A stretch of DNA of 64,000 nt from Bradysia coprophila. Taxonomy: Eukaryota; Arthropoda; Insecta; Diptera; Sciaridae. The notes under the pieces are model-generated. The model did no database searches and was not told the origin of the DNA. It saw only the letters and a program-made list of their open reading frames with translations. A program made the position numbers and the translations under genes. How positions within the stretch are numbered: the first letter of the stretch is position 1; each line of letters opens with the position of its first letter. This document shows positions 11,870-23,096 of the stretch, one piece after another. The DNA is taken from the NCBI RefSeq assembly GCF_014529535.1, contig NW_023503608.1, positions 5,134,501 through 5,198,500 of the forward strand, written 5' to 3'.

Positions 11870-13110
11870 AGGTTTAAACCTACCAACTTTCTAGTTGCGC
11901 TCGATAAGAAAGTTGGTATCTTTTTTTGGTGGGTTTAAACATACCAACTTTTTACCAAAGCTACTAACTTTATGATCGAGATCGACTGAAAAGTTGGTAG
12001 GTTTATGCCTACCAAAGAAATATACCAACTTTGTCATCGAGCGCGATAAAAAGTTGGTAGGTTCAATCTCAACTCAATTCCTAACTTTCTCCACGCCGTG
12101 AAGGCGTTCTGTTGTTTCTAGGGAACTCATCCCTTTACAAAATGTAACGTAAAGAAGTTTAGTAATACCAATTTTCATTGCACATAAAAAGCGTTTTAAC
12201 ACGCCGAGCGATCCGGCCCATTGCCCCGGAGCGAAGCGGAGAGCCGCAATGCGAGCTGGGCGCCGGAACGGTGTTGGTAACTTAGGAGTTAATTTTTTTT
12301 CTCTCGCATCGTCTAATAATTAGTCTGTGAAATTTTTGTTATATTTATAAAACTTAAATTTACAGATCCAAATTATAGACTGCAAATGAATTTACCTTTC
12401 AATAAATTGTTTTAGGAAAGTGTTTGGTTTGCCATAGAAAGATCAAAAATGGGCTCTGGACCTCTGTAGATATTGTAACTTCCGTTTATTGCGATCCGAT
12501 TAGAAAGTTGGTAGGTTTTTTTGGTAGGTTTAAAACTACCAACTTTTTTGCCAAAGCTATCAACTTTTTAGTCGCGCTAGATCAGCAAGTTGGTAGGTTC
12601 TTTTGGTAGGTTCAAATCTACCAACTTTTTGTCAAATCTACTAACTTTTCTGATCGAGCGAGATTAGTCATTTGTGTACCTGTTTTGATTTTGATTTTAG
12701 GCAATTTCGCGGATTGTAGGCCGAACGAAGTGAGGTCTACAAGCGAAAGTGCCTTAAATCAACCGTCCCAAACAGGTGCACATGTGAGTTTACATGCAGA
12801 GGGCCGGAAACCCGAGAAAATTCGAAAAATTGCCCTCATTTTCGGCCCCGAAGCATGAAAAAAAAATTGGTAGGTTTAAACCTACCAACTTTTCGCCAAA
12901 TTTACCAACTTTGCGAGGCTGAAAACATGGTAGGTTGGGCAAAAAGTTGGTGAATTTGACAAATAGTTGGTAGGTTTGGAAAAAAGTTGGTAGGTTTAAA
13001 CCTACCAACTTTTTTTTTGTCAGGTTCAAACCTACCAACTTTAGAAAACTCGCAAAAATCTTCGTCACGACGTCTGGACTATAAAAAAGTTGGTAGGTTT
13101 AAAGTTGGTT
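11870..13110. repeat. Clusters of an inverted TACCAACTTT / AAAGTTGGTA repeat
   Basis: Many short units of the type aaagttggtaggtttaaacc and their complements occur at about 11870-12075, 12500-12660 and 12860-13110. Adjacent units pair as small hairpins (ggtaggtttaaacctacc). Between them, at 12195-12260 and 12700-12760, are GC-richer patches such as gagcgaagcggagagccg. The last unit ends about 15 bp before the first adducin exon. No coding capacity. Confidence 0.8.
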
Positions 13111-14137
13111 GATACTTCACAGAGATCAACCGCTGTGCGTATCGAAAATCCACTACAATTTGTGCCTGCCGGAACCAATGCCAAGGAGTTTAAAAAATTG
13201 CAACAACTTGTAAGTGTGCATGTTCGTCAGAGATCGATTTTCTGATTTCTGTCTGTTTTAAATATCGGTTGATTGGTGCGGGTATTTACCTTATTTTTTT
13301 CCATCAATTCAGATCAAAGACAACCGACGTGCTGATAAAATATCAGCTGGACCACAATCACACATTCTCGAAGGAGTTACATGGGATGAGGCAAGTCGCA
13401 TCAAAGATGCCAATGTATCCGGTGCCAGTGATCATGTTGTCCTGATGGGGGCTGCATAGAAAGGTATCATTCAACGTGGCTATCAACACAACGCAACCGT
13501 CTACAAAGCACCATATGCAAAGAATCCATTTGATTCGGTGACTGATGATGAATTAAACGACTACAAAAAGACGATCGAAAGAAAACGACATGGAGACTGT
13601 AAGTGATCGGGATCGATGGTGATCAGAGGGTGATTTTGTAATTAAAATCTTTTTTCCCGTTGCAGATACCGACACAGATTTTTCAGAATCCGAAGGATTG
13701 AGTTCGCTGCAAATTTCAGCACCAGCTAAGCTAGGAATTAGACAGACAGAACAATCTGGTTAGTATGCAATTCCTAACAACAAAAAATTGCATTTTCTTT
13801 ATGCTAAATCGATTGTCAACATTTTTAGAACACCAAGTTCACCGAATAGAAACCAAACAGGCGCCTAAGCCCAGCCAACCCGAAGTTGTTCTTAGTGATG
13901 GTGAGTTGTGTCATTTTTTTCCGATTTCTTTTATTTTTCTTCAAAATTTTTTGGCTAAAAAAATCATCGTTAAAACTTTTCACCATTTGAAGCGATCGTT
14001 GATGATAACCAATATTTTCTTCTTCATTTACGTCTCATCTATATTATGTATCGATTCGCCACACCAGATGGCTCGTTTAAATCCAAACGAAAGTGAAACT
14101 AATTCTGTCTTCCACACAGTGTAATTAATAGTACATT

Positions 14138-14258
14138 TTCTACCTTGGTGTATATTTCGAGAATAACTTCGTATGTACAATTGTATATAACGAGCGCCAG
14201 CGAGTGTATATACAATTGTACATAAGAAGTGATTCGAGAAATATACACCAAGGTAGAA
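14138..14258. mobile_element. Short palindromic MITE, about 121 bp
   Basis: The ends ttctaccttggtgtatattt and its complement pair over about 20 bp, and the inner part (gtacaattgtatata / tatatacaattgtac) pairs too. The whole is a near-perfect hairpin inserted in the adducin pseudogene intron. Confidence 0.8.
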
Positions 14259-14261
14259 CAA

Positions 14262-14699
14262 TGTTTTATCTCCTGCAAGCTGATATTTCATACATTAGCG
14301 AAATAACCACAAAAATTTGGATTTAAAATTAATTAATTAAGCATGTTAAGCATGTTACACATATACTATCCACCTCAACATTTCGTTCAAATCACATCAT
14401 TCCGACTACTCTGATTATTTGATCGATGTAGAAGTTACTAAGAACCACTACACCAATTGCATCTCGTTATGTGATTTGTTGGCGTAGTGGTCAGCATGTT
14501 TGGTTGATATGCTGCTGGTCCCGTGTTCGCTTCCGCCGTTCGGCGAATTTTTTTTTTCAAATAGTAGATGGAAAGTAAATTTACCCTAGGTGGGTTATGT
14601 GTGAATTATCCAATCGTATAGGCTGTGGTTATGCATGTGTTTGTGTTTATATGCAGAAACGCGTAATGTATGAAATATCAGCTTGCAGGAGATAAACAA
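14262..14699. mobile_element. MITE of about 438 bp with terminal inverted repeats
   Basis: The left end ttatctcctgcaagctgata, continuing with tttcatacatta, is repeated inverted at 14661-14699, giving terminal repeats of about 38 bp with few mismatches. It abuts the preceding hairpin MITE. The interior holds a tRNA-like segment but no open frame. Confidence 0.8.
14473..14545 (+). repeat. tRNA-like segment with A and B boxes (SINE-head-like)
   Basis: TGGCGTAGTGG at 14480-14490 matches the pol III A-box consensus, and GTTCGCTTC at 14525-14533 matches the B box except for one position. The 44-bp spacing is that of a tRNA. A T-rich run follows. I could not fold a convincing acceptor stem, so I call it tRNA-derived rather than a working tRNA. 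Confidence 0.5.
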
Positions 14700-15264
14700 T
14701 TTTACCGCAGCATGTTTTCCACTAGATCTTTCTGAGTCTGAGATACTTCTCGGTTGTTCCAGTTTTTTTTTTGATGATGATTTCAAAAAGTTTACAATCA
14801 AGAGTTTTATGAGAACCCATGAAATTTTAGTATCTAAAACTAGACGGTTTTGAGACCTAATGCATTTGCCTCTTATTATGAAATGTCTCTAATTTTATGT
14901 GTGAAGACTTTTAGATGGCCCTTGCTATGTCATTCTTTTACTTCACGGTTAGTGACTGTGGTTTTAGTTTATTGATGATTTCGTGCCCACAATTATAATT
15001 GCCTTCGTCTAAATGCTTTGTCATTAGTCTTTAGCGTTTAGCTAGATAATTTGCAGTTCATAAAAAAGTTCGTCGTCCAAAAGCTTATCCCTCCCCCACT
15101 CTTACTCGATTAGTTGTAATTAATTAGTCTTTAATCGAATATCTTTTGTAAAATGTTATCAGGATGTTTCGACCGAAGGATCGCCCAAAAAGGATAAGAA
15201 AAAGAAGAAGGGTCTCCGAACGCCGTCATTCTTAAAGAAAAAGAAGAAGGTCGAAGCTTAATTT

Positions 15265-16520
15265 CACAGCTCATGAGCAGTAGAGAATTTGAATTTAATG
15301 AAGAAAAAAAAGTTTGATTTTCATCTAAGATACAACAAAGGAAAAAATTTAAAAAATAAAAAATTAACAAATTTAAATATTTTGCCGTAAAAAAAGTGAA
15401 AAGTGAAAAGTTAGAACTTGCAAGTCATGCGAATGTGTTTTTTTTAAAAGCTTATATTGGCGGGTGAAATATTTTTATTACAAAATGAAAGATAAATGTT
15501 TATTTTTGGGATATGTAAAATGCCTCTCACTGGGGATAATTTTGTCTTTTGAAAAATCGAAAGAATTTAAGGTATAAATATTAGGGTGTAGCGGTTTTGA
15601 CAAAATGTCTTAGTTCTTTTAAAGCTCAGCTGAAAATCCACTCAGCTGGTCCACCTGATCATTTTATGAAAGAAAGAAAAAATTGAAACTTCAATTTTGT
15701 GTTGCCGCCAGATCGATTTTTGAAAATTTCGTCGTTTTCGGTCCACGTCACATAAATAGATTTTTTACGGTGGGCTCAGTGTACACAAAAAGGGTCCACA
15801 TGGTAATCTAATCTCCAGACTTCACAGATTATTTTACAAAAAAGATCAGGTCTAAAAAATATTTTTTGAGTTCGTGACTGATTGTCAAAGTTCCCCGATG
15901 GTGATTTTGAGACTTTAATCTCGCTACAAAATTTGATGAAAATGTGCAAAAATGTAAATTAAACGTTAAATATGCTAAATGGACCGTGGTGAGTCAAATA
16001 CAACATCTGATTTGAATTGGGATATCTAAATTTGATATTTGTCTGACAAAAAGTTGTGATTTTGGTACATGGAATATTGGCGACGAAAGTCGGATTACAT
16101 CAAATCAATAATTTTTTAGCTTAGAATGTATTCCCAGGTTCTGACAATCTCGTTACATTTTCAAATTTTAAATTATTTAATGTTGTAAATGAGCTTAGAA
16201 AACGTTTCAAATTTCTTCCTCCTAAAATTGCGCACTTATCACAAAAGTCCACTATACCTGGTACAGCGTACCACGAGACTGCAGGCTGCATCAATACACA
16301 TCTTGTTCCTAACAAAGCACTTTGAACTTTACGGGGAGTTTTTGAGATGCATTATTTTTTTCATACAATTTGGGACCCCCGTGAAACTGTTTCAATAGCA
16401 AAACATAGATTTTTCGGAGAGTTTTGGCAGAAAATTGATAGTATCCGATAGCCTGAGTCTTAACCTTTCTAATGAGACATAAGCATATTCCTTACGAGTA
16501 CAATATGTATTGAATCGTAT
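15265..16520. other. Gene-free AT-rich sequence
   Basis: I see no coding exon, structured RNA or clear repeat boundary here. It follows the adducin last exon and includes its likely 3' UTR; no AATAAA is placed well enough to report. Confidence 0.5.
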
Positions 16521-16523
16521 GGA

Positions 16524-16694
16524 GGGGACTTACTCAAAAGTTGAAGGTAAAAAGTAAATTTTTGGTGGAAATGAATAAAAATCGTATTTACTAGTTGAAA
16601 CTACATCAGACACATAAAATTAATAAAGAAATACGATTTGTTTTCATTTCCGCTAAAAATTTACTTTTTGCAGTCAACTTTTGAGTAAGTCCCC
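16524..16694. mobile_element. MITE, 171 bp, with terminal inverted repeats of about 63 bp
   Basis: The left arm starts ggggacttactcaaaagttg and continues into aaaaagtaaatttttggtgg. The right arm is its complement with few mismatches. About 45 bp separate the arms. Confidence 0.85.
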
Positions 16695-17260
16695 TTTATC
16701 GATGTAACAGAGGGTAGATTGATACACACGAAGAACGTTTGTGCGGAAAGAATGTAAGAATTTATGTGTAACGTAACTTACGTTCTAAGAAAGCGCGTGG
16801 AATAAAGCCATACAAATATTTCAAAATCTTAATGTCCCCTTCCTTTTTGAATGTACTTTTTAATGTCCCTTCGGTTTGTTTTGTGTTGTGATTACATCGA
16901 TGGTCCCCTCAAAGTACACATCTAGATCCTAATAAATTACTTTGCATCTCGGTGGCATAAATTACTATATAAGGCTCTTGATAGATGTACATTTGAAACC
17001 GCAGGCCGCAAAGTGTTTTATTAGGCACTTATACAGGTCGAGTGTCACAATACGTGTGCATAATTAAAACATTTTGAACCGAGATTCATACAACGTTTTA
17101 TGCAACAGATGCATCTGAAGTGTGACGAATTTGCACATTATGATGATTTGTTGCATATTATATTGAAACGCCCAAATGTATGCTATAATTTTAGGGAATT
17201 ATTCATTAACCTAAATAAAATCAAAATAGGAAAATATCGTTATCCTCTTCAAATTTAATA

Positions 17261-17391
17261 TCCCAACAAAAATCTCTTCGAGAAAAGTGTGACGCAGTCT
17301 TTGAAATACAATTTCTAAAATGAATGATATCGCTAGAGTTGACGCTTTCAGCTTCGTTACGCAAAAATTAAATTTTACACCCAATTAGTTC
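17261..17391. repeat. Dispersed repeat, copy 1 of 2 (about 130 bp)
   Basis: The stretch from atcccaacaaaaatctcttc through gtgacgcagtct to acacccaattagtt recurs nearly unchanged at 19991-20122, in the same orientation. It includes a gacgc..gcgtcac-like theme also seen in the palindrome at 48.2 kb. Confidence 0.85.
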
Positions 17392-18598
17392 ATTAGTTTT
17401 TTATGGAAGGTAATTGAATACCGAAAAGAACGTGGCGAAAAAAGTTTCAAATTTGGGCCCTTGGACTAAGGCCGCTATTGGGCCCTAAGTGTTTTTTGCA
17501 CATAAATCGAGTAAATCTCATCCGATTTTGCTAGTTTTGGTTTCATTTGAGAGATAATTGAATACCCAATAGAAAATAATATCGTAAATTGTTGGTTTTA
17601 TTTGAGAGGTACTTCGTACGGGCTTTCGTAATTGCGCTATGCGCAATTTTAAAAATGAACACTTTCAGTAAATTTGACCATGCCCAACTTGACTTGCATT
17701 TTGGTAACAGACGCATTAGAGGGTTGTAGACGTATTAGGGTTCCGGGCGTATTACGGCTACGGACGTATTATGGTTACGAACGAAATAGGATTACGGGTC
17801 GTACGGGGCTAAGTCGCAGCAAACGCTCCGACTGTTCTGATGCCTTGTTTAGTCGAAGCCGAGGTCGAAGCTGGTGCGGGTAAAAGCAAAATAAAATCTG
17901 GTTTTTGACAGTTGAAATTCAATTGTCAAAAACTAGACTCGATCATTTTATTTTGCTTTAATTTTATTCCGAAAACGTACGAGTAGAGCCGTAGCTGGCA
18001 CAGCAGAACATAGCTCATTTGAGAGGTATTTCAATTCATTATAAAGTAATAGAAGCATTGGAAGCAGAAACTAAGTTTTGTATTGTCAAGGTCCAAAAAC
18101 AGGGCGAACCTTTGAGCATTTTTAAGGATAAAAAAATCTCTCCCAAAAGCTGATTTTCACTGTTCCTCTATTTTGAATGTGTTTTTTGTTAAATACAATT
18201 GAATTTATGTCAAAAAATCGCATCAGCTGGAGGTTTTCCAGAAGATGATTTTCTCCATTCATGTATAGTCACCCTATTTTTGAACCTTGTCAACACCAAA
18301 ACTTAAAATGTTTTAAATTTCTGCTTCTTAATATATTTTTGTTTGAATGTCGTATGGGGATGGGGACATCTAGATTGCGTTCACAATAAAACCTTTGCAG
18401 AAGCATCTGTAGGATACTGGTCGTCTTACCAGTCCCAGAATACAGCTACCTTAGGCTACTTTCTGTTCGACTAAAAAAAATTCTCAGCGAATTTTATTTT
18501 CACATGGGATAAGTAGGCTACCGTAAACTACTCTACGACTAAAAAACAGAAAAACTGAGTTGCCCTAATACGTAGGAAAATCGGAAAATTTTCATACA

Positions 18599-18796
18599 AG
18601 GTAACTGACTGAAAGTTGACCTAATTTGACAAATCTCAAACACATTGAATCGTGAGTTGTCCTATCTATACAAAAGTCATAGGACATATCACGGTTTATT
18701 GAATGTTGAGTTGACCGATAATTTTTTCTTCATACAAATTTACACGGAAAACTCAAGATCACTTTTCCACTAGGTCAACTTTCAGTCAGTTACCTT
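18599..18796. mobile_element. MITE, about 200 bp
   Basis: aaggtaactgactgaaagtt, continuing gaccta, at the left is mirrored by taggtcaactttcagtcagt at the right. Terminal repeats are about 27 bp and the interior has weaker inverted symmetry. Confidence 0.8.
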
Positions 18797-19036
18797 ACTA
18801 CGTACATCTTTGCGCCGCAGGCAAATTTTGTGATGTCTTTGTGTAATAAATATTTAGTTGGAACAAGAAATGGTTCCGATTTTCAATACTTTTTCCGAAA
18901 TAGTTAGAAAAGTAAAAAAACAAAAAAAAGTAAGTCACTATCGCTTCTTTAAAAAAAAGTCAGAATTAGTGAGAAAAGTAAGTCACATGCCGCCCTGGTC
19001 GTTCGCTAATTTGTCACAATTTTTAATTCAATAAAA

Positions 19037-19166
19037 TTTTTGAACTTTGACGCAGTCTAACTACAAAGAACGAAGAACATTTTTTGAGACGCGGCAACTA
19101 TTTTTGAACTTTGACGCAGTCTAACTACAAAGAACGAAGAACATTTTTTGAGACGCGGCAACTATG
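19037..19166. repeat. Tandem duplication, unit about 65 bp
   Basis: The block tttttgaactttgacgcagt through gagacgcggcaactat occurs twice in direct succession with no visible differences, so the duplication is recent. Confidence 0.85.
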
Positions 19167-19684
19167 TATAGGCGAGATTTCTACTTTCGCCAAAATGTCC
19201 AATATCGCAACCAAATTTTTAAAATATTCTCACTTGAAATACAAAGAAAATGAACTATCACACTCTTACCAAAGTGCTCGGGAACCGGAGATATTGCGTT
19301 TTCCAAGTCGTCATTTTCAGTACAAATACATGAAAAATGGCATTCTCCAAACAATCAAAATCTTTCAACTTACTCTGTATGTTTCTATCTATCAATCAAT
19401 CTATCTATCGACGGTCGATCTCGGGAAATCCGCAGCCAATCTCCATGAAACTTTGCAGGAACCTTAGTCAGGCCATTAGAACTTAAGTTTCATTCATCAT
19501 TATCCCAGGAAAAATTTTGTGGAATTAGTTAATTAATTTTCGGAACAATTTCTCTCATATAAAAATGTACAGCCATTTTGTGTTGATAGTGTTGTTATGA
19601 TTGTTGTGAAGTTGGTTGTAATTCGGTCAAAATTTCAAAATTCAAAGTTTATGAATATTATGGTTTACATGGTGGGTAATTAGA

Positions 19685-19955
19685 AAAATTTGGTCACTTT
19701 CGGGGTATGTTGGGTAGCTGGAAATATTTGGTCACTTTCAGGGTAAGTTGGGCAGCTGGAAAAAGTTGGTCACTTTCGGTGTATGTTGGGCAGCTGGAAA
19801 AATTTGGTCAATTTCAGGGTATGTTGGGCAGCTGGAAATATTTGGTCATTTTCGAGTTGCTGATTTCGTCAAATTTTCGAATTTCGTCAAATCTTTAAAT
19901 TTCGTTAAATTTACGAATTTCGTCAAATTTTCGAATTTCGTCAAATTTTTTAATT
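19685..19955. repeat. Two small tandem repeats
   Basis: Four units of about 41 bp (aaatttggtcactttc..gtatgttgggcagctgg) run from 19685 to 19860. They are followed by several short units of cgtcaaattttcgaattt up to 19955. Open frames across them are repeat artefacts. Confidence 0.8.
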
Positions 19956-19990
19956 AGAACTGTTCTAAAAAGCACTTCTAAAACGACTGA

Positions 19991-20122
19991 TATCCCAACA
20001 AAAATCTCTTTGAGAAAAGTGTGACGCAGTCTTCGAGGTACAATTTCTAAAATGAATGATATCTCTAGAGTTGACGCTTTCAGCTTCGTTACGCAAAAAT
20101 TAAATTTTACACCCAATTAGTT
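19991..20122. repeat. Dispersed repeat, copy 2 of 2
   Basis: Second copy of the 17261-17391 repeat, same strand, with only scattered differences. Confidence 0.85.
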
Positions 20123-20869
20123 GAAACAAGCTGGCTCAGTTTTCCTCATCATCTGCCAAATAATTTGTACCAAAAAAAAAAAAATTACTGAAAACGACAA
20201 AAATTTTACCGAAAAAATCTGCTGTTAAGTCTGTTTAATTTGAAACATATCAGGTCAAGTCAAGTCGAATGAAAATCAGGTCAGATCAAGTTTTGATTTT
20301 CAGGTTCAGATCAGGTCGAAAACCGACCTATTCCTAGCTTTAAGTCTGTGGTTTGTGGTTTGGCCAAGCTAATTCGCTGACCGAAAACAGCATGGTTGCC
20401 TCACCTTTTTAGGTACAATAAGGGACCTTCAAAAGAAATATTAGATTTTTTACATAAACTACACATCGAACTCTTTCCTGTGTTTTCTAAAAATTTGCCG
20501 ATAACAAAATGCATTCCAATTTGCTGTAGAGATCTTCGCATCATCGATTATAAATACAACAGTCGATTGAATTCTTATCATTTTCATCCATCCTTTTAGA
20601 TCTCCAATTAATTTAAATATTGACGAATGTTCAACGATCTTTATGTTTGTGTTAATTGAAATCGTCACAGCAGTAAACGTCGGTCGTCCAAAAGCACACA
20701 TATTTCTAAAGTACGCTCCGGAATTTGCACAGCTTTTGAACCGTTTTCGAGGAAATTTCGGAAAAGTTCAGCCCCAGTAGAAAACTTTTTAAGTAAGACT
20801 TCTCAGAAGCCTAAATCGAACGAATTGAGACTTCTCAGTTCTCAGCTTTATACAAAATTTTCCTCGATG

Positions 20870-21725
20870 AGACAGTTAGAATCTGAATTGAATCGATTTA
20901 GGCTTTGTAATAGTATGTTGTGTTACAAGTATTGTAATGTTGATTTTTTCAGCACTAGACCCAAGTTTTCCTTGGAAAATTGGGTCGTGTGCTGAAAAAA
21001 TCTCATTACAATACGTGTAACACATCATGCTTTGTGCCAACCGAGAATTGAAATAGACAGATGCACAAAAATTCAGAATTTTCATTGTAAACAATCACTC
21101 TTCGAACTTGATCGATCACGTTGCTTTGCATTTTTTTAAAACGAATGCTGTAATAGCTCATACGAATTTCATTTCAACACTGGTTTGAGTGTTGTAATAA
21201 GCCATGAAAACGGGTGTTGTAATTTTGGACATTTCAATCTAGTTATCGATATTGAAATCCGTCGTATTTCAATTCTCGGTGGCACAAAAACTTTTGTGCC
21301 ACCGAGAATTGAAATACTACTCTTTTCAGCACTCATTTTAGTATTGTAAAGTGACTTATTTCAGCACCCGTTTGATGTGATATTACAACACTCAAAGCAG
21401 TGTCGATATGGAATTTGAGTGGTCGTGTGCTGAAAAAATCAATACGTGTAACACATCATGCTTTGTGCCAACCGAGAATTGAAATAGACAAGAGCACAAA
21501 AAATCATAATTTTCATTGTAAACAATCACTCTTCAAATTTGATCGATCACATTGCTTTGTATTTTCTCAAACGAATGCTGTAACAACTCATACAAATTCC
21601 ATATCAACACTGCTTTGAGTGTTGTAATATCACATCAAACGGGTGCGGAAATAAGTCACTTTACCACACTAAAACGAGTGCTGAAAAGAGTCGTATTTCA
21701 ATTCTCGGTGGCACAAAGTAAACTT
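20870..21725. mobile_element. Nested inverted-repeat element(s)
   Basis: The block gtaacacatcatgctttgtg, then ccaaccgagaattgaaatag, to gatcgatcac occurs at about 21018-21115 and again at about 21440-21550. A perfect hairpin, atttcaattctcggtggcac and its complement, lies at about 21268-21318, and the same motif ends the region at about 21690-21720. The pattern fits one foldback-type element inserted in or duplicated beside another. No protein is encoded. Confidence 0.7.
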
Positions 21726-21729
21726 ATAA

Positions 21730-23090
21730 TTTTTAATGTTTCAATAGAGAGTTTGCGCAAATGTTATATAATTATAAGTCGACATATAAATCCGAATTTA
21801 TAAGTTATAAGTCAGAGTCACTCATAAGTTATATAAGTCAGGTGGTTATAAGTCATAAGTTATAGGTCGCCAACTCTCTAATGATAATCTCAGTCTCTAT
21901 AGTTACTTGTAATCAGTCTTAGTTCGTCATATAACAACACGTCTGCGTATTAGTCCAGTCAATGTAAATGTCCATGATCTCTTAACCGCACACTGACCTT
22001 AAAATGTTTAGTAATACTCATGCGACGCTATGTTGTGTGTAACGTCACATTTTGTGAGAATTGTTGGATTTTAAGAAAAACCACCAAAAACATGAACTTT
22101 TTGCTAACTATTTTGAGGTGAGTGTGATAAAATCTATATTGGTTATATACCTTACCTTATGCATGCATATAATCAATATATAAACTTATGCGCACGCAAT
22201 TGACAGAATTCGGCAATCATAAGGCCGAAAAAAGGGGTGACCATTCGCAAACACGAATTTGTATAAGAATGATAGTAGGATCGAACCCAACACTTCTTTA
22301 TACAATTCTTAGAAGCTTGAATTTAGTAGGATGGTTTTTTTAGACGAGAAATGTTGCAAGATAAGAGGGATTTCAACAATTTTTGCTTTAATTTTACTCT
22401 AAATTTCTCTCGGCGCGCCGCCGCCGATCTTCGAACACTCGGTCCGCCGCCGCCGATCTTTTTAAAATCGGTGCACACCTCTATTTCGTCATCATGTTAA
22501 TCACTGGTTAATCACGTCAAGTGCATTTCCCGACCTAATTTTGCAAAATCGCGTAACCTTTGGGCGTAAATGTTAGGGGACATTCAAAAAGGACGTCCGC
22601 TGTAAAGCATAAAAATTTGAAGGAAATTTGATTTTGCTATATTGAGTAGAGTTCATTAATGCCAAACAAATAGAATTCAAACAAAAATTCTTTTCGCAAC
22701 GCTGGCGCTGGTGGGTGTACGATTATGGCTAAGTTAATAAAATTATAAAAGTTATCGTCATATGATTAACCGCATGTCATTACTAAGTTACTTTTGACAA
22801 TTTTGTTATATATTGAAAAGTGGACGTCCGAATTCGCAAATTTTTACAGCATATCACCGCACTTGAAAGAAGTTATGAACTCATGAAGAGCCTTATCTCT
22901 GAAAATATATTTTTTTGAAAAAAGCCTCCACAATTTTGAATATTGATGGGCGAAAACAGTCTGTTCAACCGAAGAAAAATTAAATCAAAATATTTTTGGC
23001 GCGTTTTCTGGAGAGACATTTGACACTGCGCTGATTGCACTTCTCTGTGTATTTACTTATAAAAATCTTTTTTTGGTGTTTCTGTATTCA
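21730..23090. other. Gene-free sequence upstream of Orc2
   Basis: No supported exon. A GC-rich patch, ggcgcgccgccgccgatctt, is partly repeated at 22440-22465. The last 100-200 bp should contain the Orc2 promoter and 5' UTR. Confidence 0.45.
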
Positions 23091-23096
23091 AAAACA

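Larger units (their letters stand above)
13123..15261 (+). pseudogene. hts: Adducin (hu-li tai shao) 3' exons, broken copy
   Basis: Adducin caps and bundles actin with spectrin at membranes; in flies the locus (hts) also builds ring canals and the fusome. Exons at 13123-13209, 13313-13598, 13666-13758, 13829-13900 and 15163-15261 encode the neck and tail: IENPLQFVPAGTNAKEFKKL, KDNRRADKISAGPQSHILEG, GIIQRGYQHNATVYKAPYAK, and the terminal MARCKS-like basic region GLRTPSFLKKKKKVEA. Codon 13457-13459 is TAG, in frame, just before KGIIQRGYQHN, where insect adducins have a serine as I recall (TCG to TAG would be one change). The aldolase-like head domain is absent from the 1.8 kb upstream, which is repeats and then the Piwi gene. 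The fourth and last exons do not join in phase, so an exon between them is lost or unrecognised. Two MITEs sit in that gap. An active gene with far-upstream exons is possible but less likely. Confidence 0.82.
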
